A stretch of DNA of 64,000 nt from GCA-020356105 sp964347475 (GCA_964347475.1 CAYFYY010000007.1:21430-85429), one strand, 5' to 3'. Counted from the first letter of the stretch, positions 1 to 10,854 are shown. Numbers and translations are program-made. Notes: a model not told the origin generated them from the letters alone.

Positions 1-606
1 CGGCGCAACCCCCGCGTCCAGCAAGAGCGCCACGGAATCGCTGAACCCCTTGGCTGCGGCGTAGACCATCGCGGACTTGCCGGTGCGATCGACGAGCCTG
101 GCGTTGGCGCCATGCGACAACAGCGTCTCGATAACGTCATCGTCGCCATTAAATGCCGCCGCCGTCAGCGCGGTGACGCCCTTGTTGTTGCCCGCATCCA
201 CTGCCGCCCCGGCCTCGACCAGCATCATGGCGACCCGGCGGTGGCCGCCCTCAGCGGCGCGGATCAGCGGCGTGCTGCCGGCGAGATTCCGGTGGTTTAT
301 GTCGGAGCCCGCGTCGAGCAGGATCCGGACCGCTTTGCGGTGGCCGTTGGCCGCAGCCAGCAGCAGCGGCGTGTTGCCGAAACGGTTGCGGGCCGCGACA
401 TTGGCACCCTGCTCGAGATAGCGCGCCACGTCCTCGTCCCAGCCCTTCTCCGCCGCCTGGATCAGCGCCAGGTTCATCGTCATTTGGTTGACCGGAACAC
501 CGCGCGCCGAACTCGGTGTGGTGTCGCGATAGTGTGTGTCGGCCAGGGCCGGCGGCGCCGCCGCTGCTACCACCAACAGGAGGATTCCCCGCCACATGCC
601 GGTCAT
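1..606 (-). CDS. Secreted ankyrin-repeat protein (C-terminus outside window)
   Basis: The frame is open to the window edge, so 202 codons are visible and the C-terminus is missing. It starts at an ATG preceded by AGGGAGAG. The N-terminus (MTGMWRGILLLVV..., ending PPALA) is a Sec signal peptide with a likely cleavage after ALA, so the protein is exported to the periplasm or envelope. From about residue 45 on it is a series of roughly 33-residue ankyrin repeats, seen in phrases such as GNTPLLLAAANGH, GSTPLIRAAEGGH and GVTALTAAAFNGD, each followed by a LL-x-GA segment. Ankyrin repeats mediate protein-protein contacts; no partner or enzymatic domain is visible. It is followed upstream on the same strand by an unrelated small gene, about 300 bp away. 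Confidence 0.9.
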   Translation of the reverse strand, partial: MTGMWRGILLLVVAAAAPPALADTHYRDTTPSSARGVPVNQMTMNLALIQAAEKGWDEDVARYLEQGANVAARNRFGNTPLLLAAANGHRKAVRILLDAGSDINHRNLAGSTPLIRAAEGGHRRVAMMLVEAGAAVDAGNNKGVTALTAAAFNGDDDVIETLLSHGANARLVDRTGKSAMVYAAAKGFSDSVALLLDAGVAP

Positions 607-904
607 CGGACGCTCTCCCTGCGTTTCTTTCTTCCCTCTTGCTGACGCAGGATAGCAGATGCCGCGCTCGCCGCAACCGGGCGGCGTTCGAAATAACGCG
701 GACGAACCCGACCCGGTCGCGGCCCGGGCGCACGCCGTGGCGGCTGGAGTTCTATGGTACCGTCACGGCGTGCGGTCCCGAGGGCAACGGCCGAGGAGAG
801 CCACCAGTGTCGCTGAAGATGACCGCCGCCGGTCCATCGTCTTCGCCGGTTCCAGAAGACTGCCGCAGTCGCTGCTGTCGAGCATTGACAACCATCAAGT
901 GCCG

Positions 905-1108
905 CTAACTACCGGCCTCCCTAGCCGCACTGCGGGCACCAGTCCCGCCGGTCAGACAGACGGGGCACACGCAGCCCGTCGCGCCGGTACGGACGATCAT
1001 TGCCTCGTAATCGAACTGGCACTCGACCTTCAGGCACCAGCAATCGGCGGAGCCGTCGCAGTTAAAGCCGCGCCCGCAGTTGGGGCAGAGCGTACGCCGC
1101 ACCATCAT
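905..1108 (-). CDS. Small cysteine-rich CWC-type protein
   Basis: A 67-residue protein with seven cysteines. The arrangement LCPNCGRGFNC, then DCWC, then CVCPVC matches the cysteine-rich CWC family, small cytoplasmic proteins thought to bind a metal such as zinc; their function is unknown. The length is normal for the family. It lies 13 bp downstream of the gene ending at 1122 on the same strand, so the two may be co-transcribed. The region between it and the ankyrin gene (607-904) shows no further gene. The family call is from the motif pattern only. Confidence 0.8.
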   Translation of the reverse strand: MMVRRTLCPNCGRGFNCDGSADCWCLKVECQFDYEAMIVRTGATGCVCPVCLTGGTGARSAAREAGS

Positions 1109-1121
1109 CGCCGGCCGTCGG

Positions 1122-1643
1122 TCACATTCCGGCAGCGAAACGCTCGCGCACCACGCGCGTGAAAAGGGTGTCGACCAGCACGCCGCGCAGCGCCGCCTCC
1201 TCAGACACCTTGTCCGGGTCGAGCGAACCGTCCTCGCGCATCCGCACCGCCGTCTCGCGTGCCTTCACGACCATTGGATCCAAGCGGCTTGCCGCCGACC
1301 CGGCGATGAAACGGACCAGCTTGTCGGCAGCCGTCATGGCGTTCAGATAGTCACGGTCACCCTCATTCTGCAACACCCCGACCCGGTCCTTCATCCAGTC
1401 GACCCCCGCGCCCGACGCATCGCCCAGCGCATGAAGTACGGCGTCGGCCGCGGCGATCGGTTCGAGATCGTCGCCGTGCCGCCCTTGGGTCAGCTGCAGC
1501 GCCGCGCAGAGCAGGAATCCGAGGACGTAGGCATCCTCCCAGAATCCATCGGACGCCGGAAGCGCGCGCATACGATCGTCGACGAAGACATCGATCACCT
1601 CGTTCGCGGTCTGCCGCGCTTGTGCTTCGATCGGTTCGCTCAT
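1122..1643 (-). CDS. Hypothetical helical protein
   Basis: 173 residues starting MSEPIEAQARQ at an ATG preceded by AGAGGGG. I chose this start over upstream in-frame codons because the added residues look like out-of-frame sequence (Arg/Ser/Pro-rich) and lack a ribosome binding site. The protein is predicted to be mostly alpha-helical and soluble, with no signal peptide and no long membrane segment. I do not recognise a family. It sits between a DUF4197 lipoprotein gene and the CWC gene, all on the minus strand. Confidence 0.7.
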   Translation of the reverse strand: MSEPIEAQARQTANEVIDVFVDDRMRALPASDGFWEDAYVLGFLLCAALQLTQGRHGDDLEPIAAADAVLHALGDASGAGVDWMKDRVGVLQNEGDRDYLNAMTAADKLVRFIAGSAASRLDPMVVKARETAVRMREDGSLDPDKVSEEAALRGVLVDTLFTRVVRERFAAGM

Positions 1644-1740
1644 GAAGGCCCCTCTTCCTCTGCCGCCCTGCATACCATTCGCGGGCGGCGAATGCACGCC
1701 TGACCCGGGTTGCCCGGCATTCGGGCTGTCGCGCCGGCAG

Positions 1741-2478
1741 CTAAGCGGAGAGTTCCCCAAACACCCGCTGCAGCAGCTGCGTCGTGCGCTTGGCCGGGTC
1801 GCGGCGGATCGCTGCCTCCTCCCTGGCAACGTAATGGAACAGGCCGTCGAGACTCTTCTCCACCGTATAACGGGTCAGGTCAGCCTTGACGTCGGGCACG
1901 AACGGGACGGCCTCGTACCGCGCCATCATGCGGTCGAAGGCCCGGATCGCACCGACATCGCCCATCGAGTCGAGAACGATCGGTGTGAACCGCTCGGTCA
2001 GCGGCACCGTCATCTTCCCCCGGAAATATCGCGTCGCGGCATCGTCTGGGCCCTTCCAAATGGTGCGCACGTCGGACAGCGTCATCTCGCTGATCGCTTG
2101 CCAGAACACGTCCCGCGCTTCTGGCGCGGCGCGCTCGGCGGCGCGGTTCAGCTTCAGTTCGAGATCGGCGGTCAGGCTGTTGAAACCGATCCGGGTCAGG
2201 ACATCGTGCACCGTATCGAGCTCGCCGGGCAGCGGAATGCGGATCGCCGGATCAGCATAGTAGCCGTCGAGTGTCCCCACCTGGTTCACGACGCGACCGG
2301 TACCGACCTTCAGCGCCTCTTTCAGGCCGGCGCCAATCTCGCGGTCCGTCAGAGGCGCGGCCAGCCCTGCGCTGTTCAAGGCCGATTGGAGGTTGAGGCC
2401 GCCGCCCCCCAGCGTCGTCTGGCACCCTGCCAGAGCGCCGCCAGACAACATAAGCAAGACGTCCCGTCGGCAGATCAT
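1741..2478 (-). CDS. DUF4197 family lipoprotein
   Basis: 245 residues starting MICRRDVLL, with AGGAG ten bases upstream; a longer in-frame start would put residues before the signal peptide. The N-terminus is a lipoprotein signal with lipobox LAGC, so the mature protein should be lipid-anchored on its Cys. The rest carries the DUF4197 pattern: a proximal AL-N-AG-L-A-PLTD-REI-AGLKEAL segment and a C-terminal DLTRYTVEKSLDGLFHYVAREEAAIRRDP helical block. The family is widespread in proteobacteria and has no assigned biochemical role. Length is normal. It is the first of several minus-strand envelope genes. Confidence 0.85.
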   Translation of the reverse strand: MICRRDVLLMLSGGALAGCQTTLGGGGLNLQSALNSAGLAAPLTDREIGAGLKEALKVGTGRVVNQVGTLDGYYADPAIRIPLPGELDTVHDVLTRIGFNSLTADLELKLNRAAERAAPEARDVFWQAISEMTLSDVRTIWKGPDDAATRYFRGKMTVPLTERFTPIVLDSMGDVGAIRAFDRMMARYEAVPFVPDVKADLTRYTVEKSLDGLFHYVAREEAAIRRDPAKRTTQLLQRVFGELSA

Positions 2479-2567
2479 TGCTTGGCTCCTGTTCCGCATG
2501 TCGCGGGATGATAGCGGTAAACCGTTGCTCGGATGTAAACGGTCGCGCGCGGCGCCAGGCAATCGCC

Positions 2568-2984
2568 CTACATATCCGGCAGCGGCAGCGCGCCGCAGTC
2601 GTTGCCCTGGGCCGTGTGACCGACGACATAGCCGTCCGCGTCGACCTCGAAACTGGCGACGCAGTTGGCTTTCCAGGTAATGACCGGCGCCTGCCGCGTT
2701 ACCGGCACCATTACCTTCTGCCCGTCGACCATATGCGTCTCGGTGACCGTGTAGACATCACCGCCCTGGCGTTCGGTGTCGCTGCGGCGCCAGGTCAAGA
2801 TCCGGCCGCCGCCCTTCATCTCGTATACGGCGTCCGGCGCACCCAGTTTCAGGACAAGCTCCCGCTCCGATGCGCCGATCCACTCATCGAGGCCAACCGG
2901 CGCATCGACATAGTCCTCTGACGCGCCGCAGCCGGCGGCGGCCAAGGCGGTAGCACATAGAAGAGGAAGCAGTCGCAACGACAT
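2568..2984 (-). CDS. Small lipoprotein with BamE/SmpA-like segment
   Basis: 138 residues from the ATG at 2984, preceded by GAGG. The signal MSLRLLPLLCATALAAAGC ends in a lipobox, so it should be a lipoprotein. The stretch DEWIGASERELVLKLGAPD, then YEMKGGGRILTW, resembles the short two-helix/beta unit of BamE (SmpA/OmlA) proteins, in which an alpha-helical pair is followed by a GAP-D turn. A Cys near the C-terminus (GNDCGALP) and one at WKANC could form a disulfide. It may be an outer-membrane assembly or stability factor, but it is not a canonical BamE and the function is unproven. Confidence 0.75.
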   Translation of the reverse strand: MSLRLLPLLCATALAAAGCGASEDYVDAPVGLDEWIGASERELVLKLGAPDAVYEMKGGGRILTWRRSDTERQGGDVYTVTETHMVDGQKVMVPVTRQAPVITWKANCVASFEVDADGYVVGHTAQGNDCGALPLPDM

Positions 2985-3273
2985 CGTGACCTCGCGGTCG
3001 AGACCGTCGCACCATGGCACGAATCAGAGGCCGCGTCACCCCGGCGCGGGCCGACCATCAGGTCGCCCGATCCTCGCCTGCAGCCGATCGACAGGCGCGC
3101 TAGGACTCCTTTCACCTTTGCGTGGTACATAATTTGTTTGTCCCGCGATCACGACACAGGCGATCGCGGTGGCGATGGCTGGGCCCCGGCGGGGGCCCGG
3201 CACCCCCGAGACACCATCGGCACGTCGCGCGGACCGGCCGGTGCCGCGGGACTTTTAAGGTGGAGAACACGGA

Positions 3274-4077
3274 ATGAAGAAGCGAGAGCGCCCCGGCGCT
3301 TTTCCCTCGGCCCGGCAGGACGAGGAGGCCGCCCGGCACTTCCGGGACACGCCGCAGACGCGGTCGCCGAGCTACCGGCTGGCGTTCGCCGACCCGGATT
3401 TCCTGCTGCGCGAGGATTTGCGCCCGGTGCGGCTGCAGCTCGAGCTCCTCAAGCCCGAGCTGGCACTGCAGGAAGCGGAAATCGTCTCGACCATCGTCGT
3501 CTTCGGCAGCGCACGCACGCCGCCGCGCGAACATCCGAACGCCGACGAGCGCATGCGCGACTACGAAGAGGCGCGGCGCTTCGCGCAGATGATGGCAGAG
3601 CGGGAGCGCAACAACGGGCTGCACAGCGTTATCGTCACCGGTGGCGGACCGGGCATCATGGAAGCGGCCAACCGCGGCGCCCGCGAGGCGGGGATGCGGA
3701 CGATCGGCCTCAACATCGTGCTGCCGCACGAGCAGGCGCCGAACCCTTACATCACACCGGAGCTGAGCTTCCAGTTCCATTACTTCGCGATCCGCAAGAT
3801 GCATTTCCTGATGCGGGCGCGGGCGCTGGTCTGCTTTCCCGGCGGCTTCGGTACGCTGGACGAGCTGTTCGAGACCCTGACGCTGATCCAGACCAATAAG
3901 ATCGAACCGATCCCGGTGCTGCTGTTCCGCGAGGCGTGGTGGCGGCGCATCGTCAATTTCGAGGCGATGGCCGAGGCCGGCATGATCGCGCCCGAGGATC
4001 TCGAGATCTTCGATTTCGTCGAAAGCGCCGAGGCCGCCTGCGAGTTGATCGACGCGTTCTACCGGCAGGAGAGGTAG
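3274..4077 (+). CDS. LOG-family (TIGR00730) nucleoside-monophosphate phosphoribohydrolase
   Basis: 267 residues from an ATG preceded by GGTGGAG. The Rossmann-like core carries the two signatures of the LOG family: GGGPGIMEAANRGA (about residues 125-138) and PGGFGTLDELFE (about 188-199). These residues bind the nucleotide phosphate and provide the catalytic Arg/Glu. Related enzymes release the free base from adenosine or cytokinin 5'-monophosphates. The N-terminal 65-residue extension before VVFGSARTPP places it in the longer bacterial subgroup. The gene is convergent with the sulfite reductase operon, with only about 20 bp between the stops. Confidence 0.9.
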   Translation: MKKRERPGAFPSARQDEEAARHFRDTPQTRSPSYRLAFADPDFLLREDLRPVRLQLELLKPELALQEAEIVSTIVVFGSARTPPREHPNADERMRDYEEARRFAQMMAERERNNGLHSVIVTGGGPGIMEAANRGAREAGMRTIGLNIVLPHEQAPNPYITPELSFQFHYFAIRKMHFLMRARALVCFPGGFGTLDELFETLTLIQTNKIEPIPVLLFREAWWRRIVNFEAMAEAGMIAPEDLEIFDFVESAEAACELIDAFYRQER

Positions 4078-4098
4078 GCGGCTCCGATTGTCGCGCGA

Positions 4099-4626
4099 CT
4101 ACTCGGCGGCGGCCACGGTGGCGTACCGTTGCACGCGCAGCGCGGCGGCCGGTACCCGGGCGTCGGCGGCGGGCTGAAAGACCACCGAGATTTCGCGGAA
4201 TGCGCGGTGGGCGCCATCGGCGTCCTGATGCGCCGCCAGCTCGAACGAATCGAAGCCGCAGCGGGCCATGGCGAACAGCTGGTCGCGGAGCACCTGGCCG
4301 GTGGCGCGGATCTCACCGTCGAAGCCATACCGCTCGCGCAGCAGCCGCGCCGTGGTGAAGTGCCGTCCGTCGGTGAGCAACGGGAAGTCAAGGGCGATCA
4401 GGTCAAGCCGGTCGAGATCGCCGATCAGGGCGTGCAGCTTCTCGTCGCTGGCAAGCCATACGCCGACTGCCGCATTGCGCCGAGCGAGCGTCTCGCGCTC
4501 AGCCTGCCAGCGCGCCAGCGACACGATGACGGGCGCCCCGTCGGGCAGCGGGGCATCGTCCGCAACACGAGTCCAGATATCGGTCTCGGTGATCGGAGGT
4601 CCATCGATGAGTCGGATGATTCGCAT
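4099..4626 (-). CDS. DUF934 protein of the sulfite reductase operon
   Basis: 175 residues (MRIIRLIDG...) with GGGAG eight bases upstream. An alternative ATG at 4656 would give a four-base ATGA overlap with the cysI stop and ten more residues, so the start is uncertain between the two. The protein has the DUF934 pattern, including TDGRHFTTARLLRERYGF-x-GE-RA-GQVLRDQL and a C-terminal FREISVVFQPA segment. DUF934 genes regularly follow cysI in alpha- and betaproteobacteria and are presumed to assist sulfite reduction; the biochemical role is not known. It is the third gene of the DUF2849-cysI-DUF934 operon. Confidence 0.9.
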   Translation of the reverse strand: MRIIRLIDGPPITETDIWTRVADDAPLPDGAPVIVSLARWQAERETLARRNAAVGVWLASDEKLHALIGDLDRLDLIALDFPLLTDGRHFTTARLLRERYGFDGEIRATGQVLRDQLFAMARCGFDSFELAAHQDADGAHRAFREISVVFQPAADARVPAAALRVQRYATVAAAE

Positions 4627-4652
4627 GACAGGAGCTCCCAGTTCGCTTGCGG

Positions 4653-6308
<1,656 letters not shown>

Positions 6309-6320
6309 AGGGCGTCTCCG

Positions 6321-6608
6321 TCAGCTCTGCCCGACCGTCGGCCCACCGGCGCGGATCCGCTCGCGCAGCCGGACCGGCACGAGCATCGATGCGTTGGCGG
6401 TGCGCATAACATCGACCTCGACCTCGTAGGGGGCGATAACGCGCCCTGCCGCTTCGTCGGCATGCGCCTCGGCCAGCATCGCCGCAACCGTATCGTCGTC
6501 GTCGCGCGCCGCGGCCCGGTCGATCTCCTCGTGCCAGGCGCCGGCCCCGTCGCGCCACACGACGGCGCCGTCGGTCAGCCGGCTGGCGGTGATGACGCGG
6601 TGTGACAC
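6321..6608 (-). CDS. DUF2849 protein, first gene of the cysI operon
   Basis: 95 residues starting MSHRVITASRLTDGAVVW. The pattern T-A-x-RL-x-DG-x-VVW near the start and a C-terminal EV-VDV segment are typical of DUF2849, a short protein encoded just upstream of cysI in many alphaproteobacteria. It is separated from cysI by 12 bp. Its role is unknown; the conserved linkage implies a part in sulfite reduction or in siroheme or electron delivery. The upstream AT-rich region contains a likely operator (see 6687-6709). Confidence 0.85.
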   Translation of the reverse strand: MSHRVITASRLTDGAVVWRDGAGAWHEEIDRAAARDDDDTVAAMLAEAHADEAAGRVIAPYEVEVDVMRTANASMLVPVRLRERIRAGGPTVGQS

Positions 6609-6686
6609 GGCGAACCCCTGTTTCAGTCAATCGGGCGCGTAAATTTACGGCTATCGATCGTATAACAGATAGTGCGTCACTGAGTC

Positions 6687-6709
6687 ATGTAAAATATTTT
6701 TTATTACAT
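6687..6709. promoter_or_regulatory. Inverted repeat ATGTAA-N11-TTACAT upstream of the sulfite reductase operon
   Basis: A perfect 6-bp inverted repeat with an 11-bp AT spacer, about 80-100 bp upstream of the DUF2849 start, in the only AT-rich patch between this operon and the DUF2339 gene. The geometry fits the T-N11-A pattern of LysR-type regulator sites, and CysB, the usual activator of cys genes, is of that family. That link is an inference; no regulator gene is next to it. Confidence 0.45.
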
Positions 6710-6778
6710 CTTTTAAAATGTTCTTTATGCACGCACACCACCGATTGGCAACCGATCTACTTGGCCGGTTCGCGAAAT

Positions 6779-9466
6779 TCAGGCGGGAACGGCACTCTCC
6801 GGCGCAGACGATGGCGAAATGAAGCGCCAGTAGACCCAGCCGATGGCGATTAGGCTGAGACCGAGCCCAAGGAACGAGGCAACGCGGAACAAGCCACCGA
6901 TCTCCGCCATGTCGAACAGGAAGACCTTGCACACGGTCAGCATCAACACCGCCATCGCGGCATGGCGCACCGGTTTGTTGTTGCGCCATATTCCGACCGC
7001 CAGCAGCGCCAGGGAATAGACCAGCCACAGACCGGAATAAGCGTACCATTCACCGTCGGAGGTGGCATGTGGGTTCAGGTAGGTACCATGGAACGCATGG
7101 CGCAGTTCGAGCGACAACCAGACGAAGACCAGAACAAGGCCGGCAATCCCTGCGCCGCCCGCAACGGGCTTGAGGTCTTGCCGCTTAGTTTCGGAGCGAA
7201 ACGCTAGGCTGAATCCGGCCGGAATCGCGTAGGCCAGGAGCAGCAGGTTCGCGACCGGCCAGGCACCGACGGGATCACCGGTCAGCAACGGGTTTAGCCC
7301 CAGCAAATGCAGCAAAACGATCTGCACTGCCGTAAGACCGCCCAGGATCCGCCAACCCCACAAGGCGACCAGCCGCGGATGCTCCGCCCGGCATTGCCAC
7401 AGCAGGGCGAAGGCGATGGCGGCCCAGGCGATCGTGCGCAGGCTCGTCTCCAGCAGGTTGTCGCCGGGCAGGAACTGGCCGCGATTGACGATATCGGCGA
7501 TCTCCAGGGTCCAGAACAGCGTCAGGAACGCCAGCGCGCCCGCTTCCAACGCCAGCACGAGGCGGTCGTCCCCGGTGCGCCGGAACGACCGCGCGGCGAA
7601 GTAGAAGGCAAGCGTCGGCAGCCCATAGCCGTAGAGCATCCAGTTGAGCCCCGGCGTAGCGCCCAGCCGGTAGTCGAACAGCTCGTAATTGAACACGAGG
7701 CGGATCAGCACGCTGCCCGCCACGACCAGCGCGACGTGTCGTAGTGCCCGCACGTTGGTGTGGTCGTGGATCCAGGCCATTGCCGGCAGCTGCAGCGACA
7801 GCGCAACGGTCAGCCACGCGTTCTCCAGCGCCATCGCCAGAGCCAGCGAGACCGCAGCGACGACGCCGACCGCATAGCCGGCCAGTGCGCCGTCTATGCC
7901 CGCCAGGTCGCGCTTGCGGGCAACCCAGGTCGCCGCCACCAGATTGAGGCCGGCGAGGATCAGCCCCATCGCGGCCCATTCGAGGGCGACCTCGAAGTCT
8001 CGCATGCGCCAGAACGCGATCGCCAGTGCGGCGACGGGACCGCCCGCCGACACGCTCGCCCACAGTCCGGGGCGCGCGGCGCCACGCAGCAGCACGAGAC
8101 CGCCGATGCCGAACAGGGCGGCATAGCCGAGCGCGGCCACGGCGAACGGTTGAAGCCCCGGCGGCAGGGTGTCGAGGATGTCGATCTCCCCGGGCCAGTA
8201 CGGCAGTTCCCAGCTGGCCAGGATGATCGCGGCCAGCGCCGCGCCTCCGATCGCGAGCGCATCGAACGTCACGTCGCGCCGCCCGGCGATCAGCAGGAAT
8301 GCACCGAGAATGCCGGCCCAGACCACCGATCCGGTGCCGAAATCATCGACCCAGACCAGCAAGAGCGCCAGCACCAGCATGGCGCCGCTGGCGGACCAGG
8401 CGAGCAGAGCCGGGCGCGGCAGCGCCCACAGGAATTTCGGCCAAGCGACCGCCGTGTCGTGCCGGGCAAGGCCGGCCGGCATGTAAGTGAACAGGACAGC
8501 CGTGACCGTCAGATAGCCGCCGACGGCCGGCGCGCCGAGATTGTACCACTGCTCGATCATCCATATCACGGGCCACAAGGCAGCGCCGGCCAGGGCGCCC
8601 CAGGCGAGCCAGCCCCAGCCCTTGTAGCGCAGCACCGCCAGGGCCGCCGCGTTGACCGCGGTCAGGTAGGGAAACAGCGAGTAGGCGGACGGATGGCCGG
8701 TCTGGACCAGGCCCGGCACCAGGAAACCGCCGAGGATGCCGAGCGCGGCGACGACTGGGCCGTGCTTGATCGACAGCACGATGGCGGTGGCCCAGACCCC
8801 GCCCAGCATCGCGAAAGCCGGCGGCGGCGCCAGCAGGTCGTACCGCGCATAGGCCGCATAGATGCTGACGAACAGGGCCGACACGCCGGCCGCGACCAGC
8901 GCCGGGGTCACGATGGTCGGTTTCAGCGCCGCGATCTTTCGTTCGGCGGGGTGGCGGCGCAGCAGCTCGCCGCCGAGGATCAGCGCGACGCCGATTGCGG
9001 CGCCGAGGGCGCACTGCACCTTCGGCCCCAGCCAGTCCATCTCGATCGCATGGCGGACCAGGAACACGACGGCAAAAGCCACCGCGACAGCGCCCACCAC
9101 CGGCAACACCAGCGGTGCGAATCGTTCGTCGAATCCGCCCTTTTTGGGGCCGCCCGTCGCCGCGGTCGCCGGCGCCGGCGCCTCTGGCGGTGACGTCGGC
9201 GGCGGCGAGGGCGCGGCGGCGACGCGCGGCGGCTCCGCCGCCGGCTCGGGGACGACCGGTTTCGGTGCGGGAGTTTCCGGCCGCTCCTCCGGCGCCGGTG
9301 AGGCGGCGCCGGACACCCGGCCCTGCAGGTCGCGCAGCACCCGGCTGGCGCGCGCGAGATCCGCCCGGAGATCGCTGATCTTGACCAGCGCAACGATCGC
9401 CATGATCGGCGCGGCAAGGACAAGGCCGCCGAAACCCAGCAGCATCAGGATGAACAGGACCTCCAT
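6779..9466 (-). CDS. DUF2339 multi-pass membrane protein
   Basis: 895 residues from the ATG at 9466, preceded by AGGGGA. After one N-terminal membrane segment comes a short coiled coil (SDLRADLARASRVLRDLQGRV) and a Pro/Ala-rich linker (about residues 55-105). About twenty hydrophobic segments then run to the end. This matches DUF2339, large predicted membrane proteins of unknown function. Hallmark pieces are the GGP-KKGGFDERFAP-like junction and repeated GW-LGAL or WPVIWM helices. It is monocistronic, divergent from the M24 gene and downstream of nothing obvious. Possible roles in envelope or polysaccharide handling are speculation. Confidence 0.9.
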   Translation of the reverse strand: MEVLFILMLLGFGGLVLAAPIMAIVALVKISDLRADLARASRVLRDLQGRVSGAASPAPEERPETPAPKPVVPEPAAEPPRVAAAPSPPPTSPPEAPAPATAATGGPKKGGFDERFAPLVLPVVGAVAVAFAVVFLVRHAIEMDWLGPKVQCALGAAIGVALILGGELLRRHPAERKIAALKPTIVTPALVAAGVSALFVSIYAAYARYDLLAPPPAFAMLGGVWATAIVLSIKHGPVVAALGILGGFLVPGLVQTGHPSAYSLFPYLTAVNAAALAVLRYKGWGWLAWGALAGAALWPVIWMIEQWYNLGAPAVGGYLTVTAVLFTYMPAGLARHDTAVAWPKFLWALPRPALLAWSASGAMLVLALLLVWVDDFGTGSVVWAGILGAFLLIAGRRDVTFDALAIGGAALAAIILASWELPYWPGEIDILDTLPPGLQPFAVAALGYAALFGIGGLVLLRGAARPGLWASVSAGGPVAALAIAFWRMRDFEVALEWAAMGLILAGLNLVAATWVARKRDLAGIDGALAGYAVGVVAAVSLALAMALENAWLTVALSLQLPAMAWIHDHTNVRALRHVALVVAGSVLIRLVFNYELFDYRLGATPGLNWMLYGYGLPTLAFYFAARSFRRTGDDRLVLALEAGALAFLTLFWTLEIADIVNRGQFLPGDNLLETSLRTIAWAAIAFALLWQCRAEHPRLVALWGWRILGGLTAVQIVLLHLLGLNPLLTGDPVGAWPVANLLLLAYAIPAGFSLAFRSETKRQDLKPVAGGAGIAGLVLVFVWLSLELRHAFHGTYLNPHATSDGEWYAYSGLWLVYSLALLAVGIWRNNKPVRHAAMAVLMLTVCKVFLFDMAEIGGLFRVASFLGLGLSLIAIGWVYWRFISPSSAPESAVPA

Positions 9467-9681
9467 GGCCGTCCCCTTTCGAATTCCCGCACATAGTGCG
9501 CAGCCAGACATGTTTTGCCGGAAAATATGAAATGCAAAGTTAACCGCGTTTCCCGACGTCGCGGGTCGACTCGTACAAGACGATCCGGGCCGTGCGGCGC
9601 TTGGCTCCGGTCTTTGCAATCTGGTAAGAGATTGCCGTTACGATCGGCGGCTGCTTGCGGGCGGACACGGCAGAGGACGGC

Positions 9682-10854
9682 ATGCTGGCCTTCGAAAAGG
9701 ACGAATATCTCGAGCGAATCGAGAACACCAAGCTGCGCATGATGCAGTTCGGACTCGACGTATTGCTGGTCGCCGACCCCGCCAATATGAACTACCTGAC
9801 CGGTTACGACGGTTGGTCCTTCTACACGCCCCAGGTCGTTGTGGTGGCGCTGGCTCTCGACGAACCGCTCTGTGTCGTCCGAGGGATCGACCTCAACGGC
9901 GCGAAGGTCACGACCTTTCTCGACGACAGCAACCTCGTCGGCTACCCGGACGACTACGTCCAGAACAAGCGCATGCACCCGATGGACTTCGTCGCCGAGA
10001 TGCTGGAGGCGCGCGGTCTGGCACGGGGCACCATCGGTGTCGAGATGGACGCCTATTATTTCACTGCGGCCGGCGCCGAGGCGTTGCATCAGAGCCTGCC
10101 AAACGCGACCTTCAAGAACGCCTACACGCTGGTCAACTGGATCCGCATGATCAAGTCGCCGCAGGAGCTCGCCTACATGCGGCAAGCGGCGAGAATCCTC
10201 GAGACGGTGATGGAGACGGCGATCGCCGCAGTGACGCCGGGCGTGCGCCAGTGCGACGCGGCAGCGGAGATCCTCGCTGCGCAGGCGCGCGGGACCGCTG
10301 AATTCGGCGGCGACTACACGGCCATTGTGCCGATGCTGCCGAGCGGCGCCGGCACCTCGACGCCGCATCTGACTTGGTCGGACCGGCCTTTCGCCCCTGG
10401 CGAGGCGACGATCCTGGAGCTCGCCGGCTGTCGCATGCGCTATCACTGCCCGCAGGCGCGCACGGTGTTCCTCGGCTCCCCGCCGCAGAATCTGACGGAC
10501 ACGGCAAAGGTGGTCGTCGAAGGGCTGAATGCCGTCATCGCCGCAGCGCGGCCCGGCCTGACCTGCGAGGAGATCGAGGGTGTGTGGCGCCGGATCATCG
10601 CCCGGGCCGGCATCGTCAAGGAGTCCAGGATCGGATATTCCTGCGGGCTCAACTACCCGCCAGACTGGGGCGAACACACGATCAGCCTGCGGCCGGGCGA
10701 CAAGACGGTGCTGCAACCCGATATGACGATCCATGTCATCCCCGGCATCTGGCAGGACGACTGGGGCATCGAGATCAGCGAATGCATCCACCTGACGGAC
10801 ACCGGTGCCGAGCCGCTGGCTCGCACGCCACGGGAGCTGATCGTCAAAGCATAG
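9682..10854 (+). CDS. M24-fold creatinase/ectoine-hydrolase-like protein
   Basis: 390 residues from the ATG at 9682 (GAGGAC upstream); an upstream in-frame codon at 9655 lacks a good site. It has the creatinase N-terminal domain (about 1-130, with NMNYLTGYDGWSFY) and the pita-bread C-terminal domain. The usual M24 metal ligands are poorly conserved. The first Asp is replaced in ILELAGCRMRYHCPQARTVF, and the final segment reads ISECIHLTDTGAE. This resembles metal-free creatinase and ectoine hydrolase (DoeA/EutD) rather than a methionine or proline aminopeptidase. No ectoine genes are adjacent, so the substrate is open; an N-acyl or cyclic amide is likely. Confidence 0.85.
   Translation: MLAFEKDEYLERIENTKLRMMQFGLDVLLVADPANMNYLTGYDGWSFYTPQVVVVALALDEPLCVVRGIDLNGAKVTTFLDDSNLVGYPDDYVQNKRMHPMDFVAEMLEARGLARGTIGVEMDAYYFTAAGAEALHQSLPNATFKNAYTLVNWIRMIKSPQELAYMRQAARILETVMETAIAAVTPGVRQCDAAAEILAAQARGTAEFGGDYTAIVPMLPSGAGTSTPHLTWSDRPFAPGEATILELAGCRMRYHCPQARTVFLGSPPQNLTDTAKVVVEGLNAVIAAARPGLTCEEIEGVWRRIIARAGIVKESRIGYSCGLNYPPDWGEHTISLRPGDKTVLQPDMTIHVIPGIWQDDWGIEISECIHLTDTGAEPLARTPRELIVKA

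Noticed and set aside
251..733. A 160-codon open frame on the minus strand overlapping the ankyrin gene.
   Set aside because: It is a shifted reading of the ankyrin repeats. The true frame has a signal peptide and ribosome binding site at 606 and is open to the window edge.
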